DNA from: Lingula anatina
Lineage: Eukaryota > Brachiopoda > Lingulata > Lingulida > Lingulidae
Length of the DNA stretch: 64,000 bases
Assembly: GCF_001039355.2 (NCBI RefSeq)
Contig: NW_019775421.1
Coordinates: 342,464-406,463 of the forward strand
Direction: 5' to 3'
Shown here in pieces: positions 13,758-24,301 of the stretch; position 1 is the stretch's first letter; each line of letters opens with the position of its first letter. Made by a program: the position numbers and the translations under genes. Below the pieces are notes generated by a model. That model worked only from the letters and a program-made list of their open reading frames with translations, searched no databases and had not been told where the DNA came from.

Positions 13758-13933
13758 CCGGCGTGACAGAAAAAAATGATAGTCCTAAGAATGGAAGTCC
13801 GGGGTCCCATTTGATTAATACAGGTTAGGGTCAGTCAAAGTATTGGGGTTAATATATGGCACGAATATCACCTGTACAAAATAATGGGGAACGGACTACG
13901 GTACCTAGCGGACTACCATTCCTGTCACAGTGG
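13758..13933. mobile_element. MITE, CCGG(T/C)GT-ACA family, copy 1
   Basis: It begins CCGGCGTGACAG and ends CTGTCACAGTGG (imperfect inverted ends). Its interior ('ttgattaatacaggttagg', 'cacctgtacaaa', 'ggaacggact') is shared with the copy at 19056-19232 and more distantly with 58454-58625. It is about 176 bp and non-coding. Confidence 0.75.
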
Positions 13934-14968
13934 CTTACCCTAACATGTAGTAGTGTAATCATAGGGGACCCCAAATTTCCATTCCTAGAACTACACACCT
14001 ATCACACCTATAACACAGCTGGCGAGTCACTGTGTTGGCTTAAGGATCAGGCGCTTGATTGCAATTCCACACTCCGAAATCCCTTTGTGATCTTGCCCAT
14101 TTCTCATTGAATGTGGTTTGTAAAGTAAACTGTGTATTATATATGAAAAGGTAAAACTTAGGATTACATTTACACGGGCGCCGTGCGATGAAATTGTCCG
14201 TACGATTTTTTTTTTGAAATTGTAAGGAGCTACGGGCTACGCCGAGTGTGTCTACATTACATGGCCTTAAATCCGTGCGATTTCGCACGGCCACCTTCTA
14301 CCTCCGCTCAGGCGCCGTACGAAAGGGTATGACGGGCAGTATACATGCACCGCACAGGCGTCGCATTTCAAATTTAATCTAGGCTCAAACTAATTGAAAT
14401 TTCATTCAAGTCTGTGAAGCACATAAGGGTTAGTTTTTTTGGTTGAAGTGGATCCAAAATCTGTCTGTTCGTCAGTGTAATGGTAATTATAAAAAATACG
14501 CAAATGCGTTTCTTGCATCTTGCATATAAAACACAACACCATAAGAAAAATGCCACAGTTGCATAATGTTAAGCCATTCTCGTATGTGAAAAAAAATCTC
14601 GTGTGTGAATAAAAAAACGAATCTGATTCGTAACCACAGATAACTCCGTGAAGAAGGTCTACCAGGTTTTGCAATAACGCTTCAGTTGGTTCATTATTCT
14701 TCATTTTGTCCAGGCAAGTACTATGTCAATCTCAAGTGAGAAGAAGTAATCGATAACAAGTCTACAGTATGAAAGCTATCCATCAACCACAACGTGAAAA
14801 GTAATACTGATATGAGCTTGGACGCGGAAGGCGATTCCCAGCTAGGTTGCAGGATACCCTGCGTTGCAGGGCCTCTTTCGGCCAGTACACCAAACGGTGA
14901 CGGCGACTGAATGCTTGTTATACGCGATAAGCCAACTTATGAACATCAGGGTGACAAATGTGGGCATT
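13934..14968. other. Non-coding stretch
   Basis: No splice-flanked coding block or transposon end was seen. The ORFs here are short, overlap one another on both strands and lack recognisable motifs. Confidence 0.4.
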
Positions 14969-15143
14969 CAGGCCCGTAGTCAACAATTTTAAAAGGGGGG
15001 TTCTTTTTCTGGAAAAGTGGACCTTTTTCCATAAAAACTTCATGAACCTAGAGCAAATGTTACCCAGAGTGGACCTTATCCCAGCAAAAGGGGCAGTTCT
15101 TTCGAAACCCCCCCTCGACCCCCCCCCCCTGGCTACGGGCCTG
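14969..15143. mobile_element. MITE, CAGGCCCGTAG termini, TSD gcatt
   Basis: It starts CAGGCCCGTAG and ends CTACGGGCCTG, an 11-bp perfect inverted repeat. It is flanked by gcatt on both sides (14964-14968 and 15144-15148). The interior has C-rich and G-rich runs (about 14994-15000 and 15107-15129). It is 175 bp and non-coding. Confidence 0.85.
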
Positions 15144-16023
15144 GCATTACAAATAGGATATACATGTATAACATCATGTATTGTTGTAGTGACGTTTCCG
15201 TTGTTTACGTCCTTCCTTATGTTGGAAAGATGCTTCAAGGCTCCGCAGCCATGTTTCTTTTTATTATAAAGCATACGTTTATACAGTACATGTAAGGCTA
15301 TCATATCTCCCGTTTAGTTGATATGCAAGAAACAAAAAACCCTTAAAGAAGCTGTGGCGAAAATTGCTCATTTTCACAAAGTGAGAAGAGCCTAAGATTA
15401 AATGTACAATTTTCAGGCCTGCTTGGACGCGCGACAGGTGAAAATAAAACTGATAACGTGGCTTTAGTCAAGATAGATTGTGCAATGGTTTTATTTAAGT
15501 GCTTGAAAATAGCGTTTGCATTTGTTAGTCATAAGCATGGTTCGCGGAAAACTCAGGGAGATAGTCGGGAAATAAATAGTTACATAGATAAGTAGACAAG
15601 CTCCATGTTAATACATCATTTTTCTTTTTGAAGCTTAACTAAGGAAATACGATACAATATAGCCTTATCTCTCAAATCCCTCTCTCTCTCTCTCTCTCTC
15701 TCTCAGATGAAATTGCAATCTTTTACTTTGTTTCAAGGGTTTAGGGTGGCAGGGAAGGCTCTAATTCATTTACGACTGAGAATGCCATCTATCGGTGAAA
15801 CACATCGACAGTATTAATTATTTAGCAATTGCGCTGCCAATACATATATGTGCTTATACAGTCAAACATTTTCAATTGTTACAATTGTATTTTGTTGTTT
15901 TAATTCTTAATCTTTTATATTATGTAAACCTCTAAAGTAAGTCTGTAATTTACTGCTGTAATTCTCAAGTTTTTTATGTTAGAAATGTAAAGTGCTTTGA
16001 AATAAGAAAAAAGAATGCGCTGG

Positions 16024-16083
<60 letters not shown>

Positions 16084-16097
16084 TTATTATTATTATA

Positions 16098-16135
<38 letters not shown>

Positions 16136-16313
16136 AAGAACGTTGCTTGTTGCTTTAATCTGGAATTACAGTGTGATTACAAATTATAGTGTATATCGCT
16201 GTAGGATCACTCTCAAGCATTTATCTTGGATGTTGAAAATAAAATCTCATTTAAACCATGCAGAATATGGCCTAACGGCATCAAACTAATTGTATAATAT
16301 CTTTTATTTTCAG
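15144..16313. other. Upstream region of L1 with microsatellites
   Basis: It contains (TC)n at 15680-15705 and the (AAT)n/(ATT)n palindrome at 16024-16134. No coding exon with the expected N-terminal motif of L1 was found here. Confidence 0.45.
16024..16134. repeat. (AAT)n joined to (ATT)n, an inverted trinucleotide repeat
   Basis: About 57 bp of AAT repeats run directly into about 50 bp of ATT repeats. The two arms are reverse complements and could form a long AT hairpin. It lies about 180 bp upstream of the first visible exon of L1. Confidence 0.9.
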
Positions 16314-18003
16314 ATTTTGTCGGGCATCGTACTCGCCTATATGGCATATGTGATCTATTTGGGTAAGGACCTGGTAAAGTCATCGTTACTTAACACGCTA
16401 TCATCTACCCCTCTATGTGTTGGTAAATTGGTGAATTTGAGAAAATGTCTGTTGAATTGGTCCAGGGCAAGGTTTTGGTTAGGCGACAGGGTCAATCACA
16501 TAAATTAACGGTTCAACATTTGATATTCGATGTTCTTTTCTTGTGAAGCAGTGTCTTTTTAGAGAGAATCGATTTTTGTCAAGGTCCTTTGCACATTGAG
16601 CGATACACTTTGCGACAATGTTCTACTACCGGTACACTGTGAAATTGTCAGTTTGTCGGTTTTGGACACCGAGTCTTGCTCATACAGGAAGAGAGAGGGT
16701 CCGGTGTTTCATTAAAATGTAATCTAACACATGCAACTGTAATGACTAATTGAACGAACGAACAAGCGCGAATGAATGAATGAATGGTTTTGCAGGAATT
16801 TTTAATGTCAAGTACTACTGGTAGGCTATCTGTATGTGTAACGCTCATTATGCAATGTATGCTTTTGAAGTTTATACTTACATGAAAACATATGTATATA
16901 TTTCGAAGAGCTAATTCTTTGCCTATATTTCAGTCGAAATAGCCAAACAAACGGTTAACCAGGCCTATCGAGACCTGCAAGGTTTTGGAGATGGAGGAAT
17001 GGACACTTCAATGCTTGTGACACTGCCTGCCATTCCATTGTACGCCTTCACCGGCTTATATGGACTGTGGTTTATCTTCAGTATAATCGCCATGGTGGGA
17101 GTGTGCACCGTAAGTGAAATACGTGGTTTATCTTCAGTTTTTTTGTCATGGTGTGCACCGTAAGTGAATGCATGGTTTATATTCAGTATTATCGCCATGG
17201 TAGGGGTGTGCACCGTAAATAAAATACATGGTTTATCTTCAGTATTATCGCCATGGTAGGGGTGTGCACCGTAAGTGAAAGCATGGTATTAAGTTATATA
17301 TTATTTTATTAACCCTCATTATTTAGTTATTATCAATTTAATGTTTAATTTAAATATTTAAATTAGTAAACTCTGTAATTTATATAAAAATAAAAGACTT
17401 TCTCTTCTTACATCTCGTAGGATGAAGTTGTCTTTTCTTTACAGTAATAAAATCTGTTACATAAATAAATAAACACATAAATAAAATAAAAGTAAATTTA
17501 AGACAAAAATGGTCCACTGTACGATTATATTTCATTACTATTTAATTTTTTTTTTCAGAAAGTACGTGGGATGCTCTTACCATGGGTAATAGTCACGGCA
17601 ATCATCAGTGCGATTGAAGTTGCTTGGATCGTCTTAACTTTTCTGAAAGTTGGTGAGTCAATAATGCACTTTGAGGGGGGGGGGGGCATGTTTTACGTGA
17701 AATCTACCGAAAGTCGACTGAGGTTCCTTTAAATCTTTCTCTATGTACAATATTGGATTATAATTTTACAAATTAAAAGATTTTATGAACACTACCTTAC
17801 ATGCGACAACACACAGCCTGTTGAACATATTCAGAAATGTAAAACTCTCAATTATACATTTCAGGCTTTGTTTTGGTGTTCTTCATCATTCTTGGAATTA
17901 TGGCCATTTTCTTGGCACTAAACGTAAGTAAACTTTCCTGGTCTTTACTACCATGTATTTTGTACATACATTGTTCTAACCTTGTACACAACACGCACGC
18001 GCG

Positions 18004-18047
<44 letters not shown>

Positions 18048-19595
18048 CACTATTTTATCAGTAACTTTCAACAGTGCACTGAACATGTATATGATGCATC
18101 GTAGTATAGACGCAGTGTATTCAAATTACATGTGTATACCCTCATATATCATAAAAAGATCAGTTGTTCATTTTTGTGAAATAAAGTTCAAACTAGATCA
18201 AATTGCTTAAAACTGAGATATCAGCTTTGGTGGGTGGACATACACTGTATATGTATATGTGTAGAATCAGCACCTGATGACACCTGACGACTCTTCAAAA
18301 CGTACTACCTGGACACATAAAATCACCAGTACTTAACATTAAAAATTCCTGCAAAACCATTCATTCATTCATTCGGGCTTGTTCGTTCGTTCAATAAGTC
18401 ATTACAGTGGCATGTCTTAGATTACATTTTAATGAAACATGATTTGTCAAGTGAAAAGCAAATATATGACAATCATATTGATTTAATTGCCTTCTAGATC
18501 TACGCAATGGTCGGTGTCTGCTTCTACTTCCGAGAGCTGGGAGTTTCTGAAGAACAGGTAAGCTATTACACTGACTCTGGCATACACGTGGTGTAACTCG
18601 TCTAAAACTTAGCCTGAAATTACGCGTACATTTGCTTAAAATATACCCTAGTTATACACCTCTTAAAATAACGCATGTTATATATTAAAAGGACACATGC
18701 ATTGTCTGTTATAATATAACTGCATGGACTGAAGGATATGCCCAGCAAACACGTCACGTTCGGACCACGTGGCTAGCATGTTGCTACCACATTATAACGT
18801 CATAGCGATGGATTAACCACGTGGTACCAACGTGATGTGTTTGCTGGGTAAGCAGTATGGAATCAATAAGACCGTGACGTTAACAAGTGGCTTGAATACT
18901 TTATTGATGACGCTTAAGCCTCTGTTTTATAGTTTTGTTGTATTGGTATAGGAACAATCAAAAATAACCTTGTGTTACTGGTACGTCTTAGGAAAATATA
19001 GTAATTTAAGTGCATGCTTACGAAAACACCATTCTCTGCTACTAAACTAAAGGCACCGGTGTCACAAAAATGGAGATCCTAGTAATGGAAGTCAGGGGAC
19101 CCATATGATTAATACAGGTTAGGATTAGTCAAAGTGTTGGAGTTGGTATATGGGACAAATGTCACCTGTACAAAGTAGGCCTAATGAGGAACGGACTGGT
19201 TCCTGGTGCACAGCCATTTCTGTCACCCCGGTACTGCAATTGACTGTTGAGCCGTAATTGACATTGAACCCGCATTTGTGTCAGTTCCCTGCGGTTTTTC
19301 TGCAAAATGACCTGACTAACCCCAACACAGCAGACGTCAGGACATCCAATATGGTACGTGACCCTTAAGGTCGATGACCTACTGCTCGGCTGGCGACGTC
19401 GGTTAAAGCTGGCTTAGCACCGTGTTCTCCCTTGAATCAATCTTAACGAATGTTATCATTGTCGTCTTTCAGGCTGGTGGGCAGCAATTCATTCCACTGG
19501 AGCACTCGGCTGGTCAGCCCCAAGGGATGTACTACCCCCAGCAGGCTTCCGCTCCCCCAGACTACAAGGAGAAAGACCAGCCCCCTAACTACTAA
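16314..19595 (+). CDS. L1: LAPTM-like four-pass membrane protein with PPxY tail (first exon not found)
   Basis: Six coding exons are visible: 16314-16362, 16934-17109, 17559-17652, 17865-17923, 18498-18557 and 19473-19595, all with AG/GT borders. They give 186 residues. Membrane segments are encoded by exon 2 (I-L-S-G-I-V-L-A-Y...), the end of exon 3 (G-L-W-F-I-F-S-I-I-A), exon 4 (after P-W) and exons 5-6 (ending I-Y-A-M-V-G-V-C-F-Y-F-R-E-L). The tail is cytosolic by analogy and ends with two PY motifs, P-P-D-Y and P-P-N-Y-stop. PPxY motifs bind WW domains of Nedd4-type ubiquitin ligases, and LAPTM proteins use them for lysosomal sorting. Exon phases match L2-L4. By analogy the missing exon is about 66 nt and encodes a Cys-rich start. 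A candidate polyadenylation signal (AATAAA) is at 22096-22101, which would mean a 2.5-kb 3' UTR. Family call is from the motif pattern; other four-pass families with this layout (DUF4728-type) remain possible. Confidence 0.75.
17071..17285 (+). repeat. Tandem repeat of an exon end plus splice donor
   Basis: The last ~40 nt of the second visible L1 exon and its donor (TGGTTTATCTTCAGTAT ... GTGTGCACCgtaagt) are repeated three more times in the intron, with a period of about 55 nt. Donor-like sequences recur near 17110, 17159, 17214 (gtaaat, weakened) and 17269. Some units also carry a cryptic 'cttcag' acceptor. The first copy is taken as the real exon end because its phase matches the paralogues. 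Confidence 0.85.
17991..18050. repeat. (CG)n/(CA)n microsatellite in L1 intron
   Basis: Alternating CG then CA dinucleotides with a few GC interruptions. It creates artefactual Cys-Val and His-Thr ORFs on the two strands. Confidence 0.9.
18741..18848. mobile_element. MITE, CCCAGCAAACACGTCACGTT termini
   Basis: About 108 bp with inverted ends: CCCAGCAAACACGTCACGTT at the left and AACGTGATGTGTTTGCTGGG at the right. The interior also contains self-complementary CCACGTGG blocks. It is non-coding and sits in an L1 intron. Confidence 0.85.
19056..19232. mobile_element. MITE, CCGGTGTCACA family, copy 2
   Basis: It starts CCGGTGTCACAAAA and ends TGTCACCCCGG. The interior closely follows the copy at 13758-13933 (gattaatacaggttagg, cacctgtacaaa, gaggaacggact). 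It is non-coding and lies in the last L1 intron. Confidence 0.8.
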
Positions 19596-22131
19596 CATCC
19601 GGGTAGTTAAGATGGATATCACATGACGTTACGTCTGGTTAAGTTGTCGTACGTAATAAGCCTACTGATTGAAGCAGATTGAGTCTTCGGTTAATTTTTA
19701 CACTTACTTCACACACAAATCACGAGTAATAGTTTATAAACTGTGGAAAGTGAATACAAGTTATTGGTAATTTTCAGCCAGAACTTTTTCCCCCAAAGAA
19801 CATGTATAAGTCAGTCATTTTCATTGTAAAACAATCATCTGCCGTTTGTGTGGGCGCCCGGTAGCATTCGGTCAACTTCGATACAACACCATATGAGGAG
19901 TGAACTAAGGTAGTACTTATCCCTAAGCAGTGACGTCAGTGATCTCTTTCTGATTGGGAGATTTCTACATGATCTTCAATTTGATGTGAATTCGCTTTGG
20001 TGTGTATACAGTTGTAGGTACACAAGGACGTATGGTACTTATCGTAAAAGGGCAATGTTTGCTTGGTTGTTGGTTTATATGTTTTTGGAGTGGCCATTTT
20101 AGTGGATTTGAGAAACTTTTAAGGTGTAGTAGGCGACATTTATGTCAGACATACAGCTAGTTTTTTTATTGATGGGTAACGTAGATATAGGTTGTTTAAA
20201 CGATTTAAGAAGTTCTTTATAAAAAGTACATGTATATATGTGCACACGGCAGTTTGGGTGACAGACCGACTGAAAGTTAACAGTGTTCTGAAAATGAAAA
20301 ATGAAAAAATTAACCTTACCTTTATGAGCAAGCGTAGTCAGAATTCATTAGACTGTAAGATGACCCATCTATGATTGTTTTTACTTGTAAGATCTAAATA
20401 TGTACCTGAAATCTCATTCATCGTTATTTGCCTATCTTGTCACATAGATTGTTAACTGCAGACGATAATCTTCTGTGTAAAGATTTTTTATGGTGCTTCA
20501 ACTTTCCAAATAGCAGCTGCATTTACTTAATTTTATTTAATGTATATTTTAGAAACTACCTTAATCATTTCCCAAACTCAAACAGACCATTACAACGAAC
20601 CTTTTGAGTTAGGTGAAAGTTTTATACAAGCATATTTTTTTGTTTTTGGATTAGTCTTATGTATGAGTGTTTGGCCGTACAGTGATTTGGATTTCCTGTA
20701 TAACGCATTTTAAGGAAGCGTTTTTTAGGGAACAACCCATATCTGATCAATTTTTGGATGATATATTCTTGGATATACTTTTTGTATGATATAGGGACTA
20801 AAATTTTCTTATTTTCAGGTTTTTCTGTTTATTTTCTTTCAATACAAGAATGATGCTGGCAAACACGGCAATTTAGTACGTACAAGTGATTTTTGGTCAG
20901 GAACATGGTTTTTACATATATTAGCCCGTTCATTTCCAAAACAAGGACAGAATACTTATGATAGACTTACTTAACATCAGTGACGTGATTCTACAGGTAC
21001 GTGAAAGTCTTAAACCTAAGATCTCACAAGATTTATACCCGACAGTACCCGTGTTAAACCAGAATCAGATTTAATCCCAAATATGTGTCTTCATTGAAAT
21101 AACGTTTTTTAGACAATACCTAGACTAAAGGACCCTTTGTCACCAATAAACTCTGACCAAATCTTATATTTCATTCATCAAATGGGGACCACGTATTGCT
21201 TAACTTTTGAGTAGAAATTTATGGAATTGGTATAGTATTCTTGTCTGCAGTGATTTGTAGGATTTATCAAAGTTTACCCATTATTACTCTTTCATAAATC
21301 AAAACTTCCATATTTTCTTAATGTTTTTTTTTTCAATATTTGTATAATCGGGATCTTATATAGGTATTTTGAAATATTTGTAAGTTTGCTGTTTGAGTGG
21401 TACATGTAAAACAAATGTAACATTGTGCAGAAAATTTCCCTGGCAGCATACACTCTAATTCTCTTTATTACTTGAAGCGAGATATTTTTCATAAACTGAA
21501 ATATCCATTGGTATCGACTACTAGTACATTGTATATTAGTAGGAAATTTTGCTCTAATCGACTTTAAAGATTATTACTCACTTACGAAGTACATTTGTGC
21601 GCACATGGTAGGAAACTTAGTCATTTATTATTAGTATGTTTTGATCAGAAGTGTACACTCTCTACCAGGATCACAGATCAATTTTTGCACTACATATATA
21701 CAGATGTCTTAGGTGAGAAAAGTGCACATTATTAATATGCGGCCTTGGGAGAGGGTAAGCAGATGCACACATGTATGTTTGCCGTTAGAACTCATTCGGT
21801 ACTGTCGTTATTTCTCACGCGACATTTGATGCGAGTGCCCTTTTAGTAATTCAAGTACAAAACGTTTGGCTAACTAATGTTTGTGGTCACGATATCCATC
21901 TAAATACTTTATAAAATCCGTACAACCGAATGTCATTATTTTTTGTGGCATTTTCACTATGCGAACGAAAGAGTATTGAAACCAGGTCAGTCCGTAGCTT
22001 TATATGATCTGTTCAAACATTATACCATTTGAAATTTTAAGACTATATAAATTTCCCTGGATTTTACATTTGTATGTACAATTTCGCCGATTTGTAATAA
22101 AGTATGTTGTATAAATGTGAATAATTTTCTG
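19596..22131. other. L1 3' flank, probable long 3' UTR
   Basis: AT-rich, with no exon-like coding blocks. AATAAA at 22096-22101 followed by GT-rich sequence is a reasonable polyadenylation site for L1. The duplicated segment starts about 30 bp later. I see nothing else. Confidence 0.45.
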
Positions 22132-24300
22132 CAGTTTGATTGGGTCGTTTTTTTATCGGTTTAGTTTTGCTTTCGATCACCCCCCAGTAATTGATATCAG
22201 CAGCAAAGCAGCCCTTAAACCCCTTTACAATGGTTTCTCAAATTTTTGTCATCAACAGGCATAATATAAGCTATAAATAATGTACTTTATTATAATTACA
22301 TTGTCTCCAACAATAGCAAGATATATGACTACTTTTCATAACAAGGGAAGTGAGCAGTAACATATTGAATAATGTTGGGGGGAGTACGAGTTTACGTTAC
22401 AGCCCTTATTAAATGTGTCAGCGAAGACAACACTGGCTTCTATATCGCAATGTAGTAGTCAGTTTGTTTTTTCTTTATTTTATCGATAAGAATTAAGCCA
22501 AAAAATAAAGTTCGAGGTGTCATTTAATAAACACGATTATGTGCATCGTATTAGCACATTGGGTAAACAAACTATTGTAGGATTTGACTGAAAACCTGAC
22601 TGAAGTCTGTAGGGTCCACTATACCATGTGAACGGGAAAATCTCGATCCTCGGTTTTCTACGCTCCTCTCTCTCTCTTTCCTCACTGGGTCCTCCTATGA
22701 TGTGCAATGTCACGGATTTTATCAGAAATCATCCAAAAAAAAAAAAATAATAATAATAATAATAAAAAATACCATCATTATTGTCGAAAATAATAACCCG
22801 TATTTCCCCATCCTATTGTAAAATCTCAAGGCCGGTGGTCGAGGAGCTGCTAATTTTATTTCAATTTTTTGTCAAGTGTAACACACCATTGTCTAGGTCA
22901 AGAGATGGTCGTAAACTTTTACATGTAATTGCCTGTGATGCAATTGATAAAGGGAGAGAGGAAACCGAGATATAAGGGAAAAGGGTAATTTTTCGGGATA
23001 AGGTCCATTTCAAACGATTAAGGTTTCAGGGGGTACATTTCGGCATACTCCAAATGAGGCGGTAAACAGGATTACATTGTAAACAAGCTGAGAAAAATTA
23101 TAAACACATCTTTATTTCAGTCATTAGCCATTTAGCCACCTCTTTGAAACAGACGAAATAAAACATTGATTTTTTGTGAAAAAGAATTGCAAAACGTACA
23201 TGTATTCCGTACAATAAAAAAATCAACATTAATTGAAAGAGAACGTCTGTAATGCTTCACTGAATATAAGTTGTAAAACAGAAAATTAAAGCAATGATTA
23301 AACAGAGGGAAAATCAGATATATTTTGTACTAGGAGAATACCCATGCGTGATGGATTCGAAGGAGCATAGTATCGACTGATGAAAATAATAGGGAATCGC
23401 TCCATATAAACGAACATGTACAGGTACCCCTGTATATGCATATGCATAGTAAAACGATGACCTGGCAATACATGAGCTAACCTTGTTATTATTCAATTCA
23501 GAAAACACAATGTGTTAAGCGGTGCATTAAGACAACACATTGTATTGGCTATAAGGTGCCACTGAGTACAAACAATACAAATAACTCATGGCGCGGACGT
23601 CGTATTGACTTAACCCGTCCCCTCACCTGTGTCATGCTTTATTAAACTGGGTGATATTTCGGGCGTGTACTCACTTGTGCTGACACCTACATAACCCGGA
23701 CATCGTTTTCACCTTGAAGTTCTTGCCACGAGCGTCTTCATAGCGGATACAGATAGACAAGGATTTTATAGATAGATACACTGCATACACATCCACGTGT
23801 GTAACATCCGTGTGTATGGACCAGAGGAAGGTGTAAATAATCTTATAAGACGTAGCGCTGAGAGGGGAGAGTTTAAGGATCTACTGTGCCACCAGTCTTT
23901 GTGCTAGAATGACTGTCAGCAGTTGCCTTGGATAGTATTACTATATACCTAAGTACTGTAACTGCGTCACACCAAGCTGCGGCTGTGAAGTACCTATAAC
24001 TTGGAAGATACAGTCGTCTTTCCCACCTACAGCAACTTAATTCGGAAGTTTGAAATCTGGGAGAAATTTCACACATTAGTGGCTAGTCGAGAGAGTTTCG
24101 AAGAACAAGCATCGATTTTGGCCAGTCATCTCGAGAGTCTTATTACAGGACTTGGAGTCGTTTCTATCTGATACTTGTTGGCGCATCCGAGGGTAGAGAA
24201 GAGCACACGCTACCAAGATGAAGACGTGTTGTTGCTGCTGTAGCTTACGTACGGGGAGTGTATTCAGCGGTGTATGGGGATTGGTAGGTACCACATGTAT
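22132..24300. repeat. First copy of the L2 5' segment (probable alternate haplotype)
   Basis: It matches 24302-26980 in order and orientation and stops at an N (24301) immediately after the L2 first-exon donor region. The second copy has extra stretches of roughly 220 bp (about 24409-24633) and 210 bp (about 25193-25405). As with the 1-7793 duplication, a single N ends the first copy, which points to unmerged haplotypes. Confidence 0.85.
24218..24283 (+). CDS. Duplicate first exon of L2 (alternate haplotype copy)
   Basis: It encodes the same 22 residues as the L2 first exon at 26898-26963: M-K-T-C-C-C-C-C-S-L-R-T-G-S, then V-F-S-G-V-W-G-L and a gtaggt donor. The only differences are synonymous (AAG/AAA and GTA/GTG). 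It is cut off from downstream exons by the N at 24301. It is best read as the other allele's exon, not an extra gene. Confidence 0.85.
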
Positions 24301-24301
24301 N
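24301..24301. other. Assembly join (single N)
   Basis: The undetermined base separates the two copies of the L2 5' segment. The sequence restarts with CTGCGGTTTGATTGGG, matching 22132 onward. Confidence 0.85.

Noticed and set aside
15144-15269. Plus-strand reading M-Y-C-C-S-D-V-S-V near 15170 as the missing L1 first exon
   Set aside because: It has only two adjacent Cys, lacks the R-x-G-(S/T) pattern and has no splice donor at the expected place.
24218-24283. Extra first exon as evidence for a fifth LAPTM-like gene
   Set aside because: It is identical in protein to the L2 first exon, lies in a haplotig-like repeat ending at an N, and no further exons follow before the second copy.
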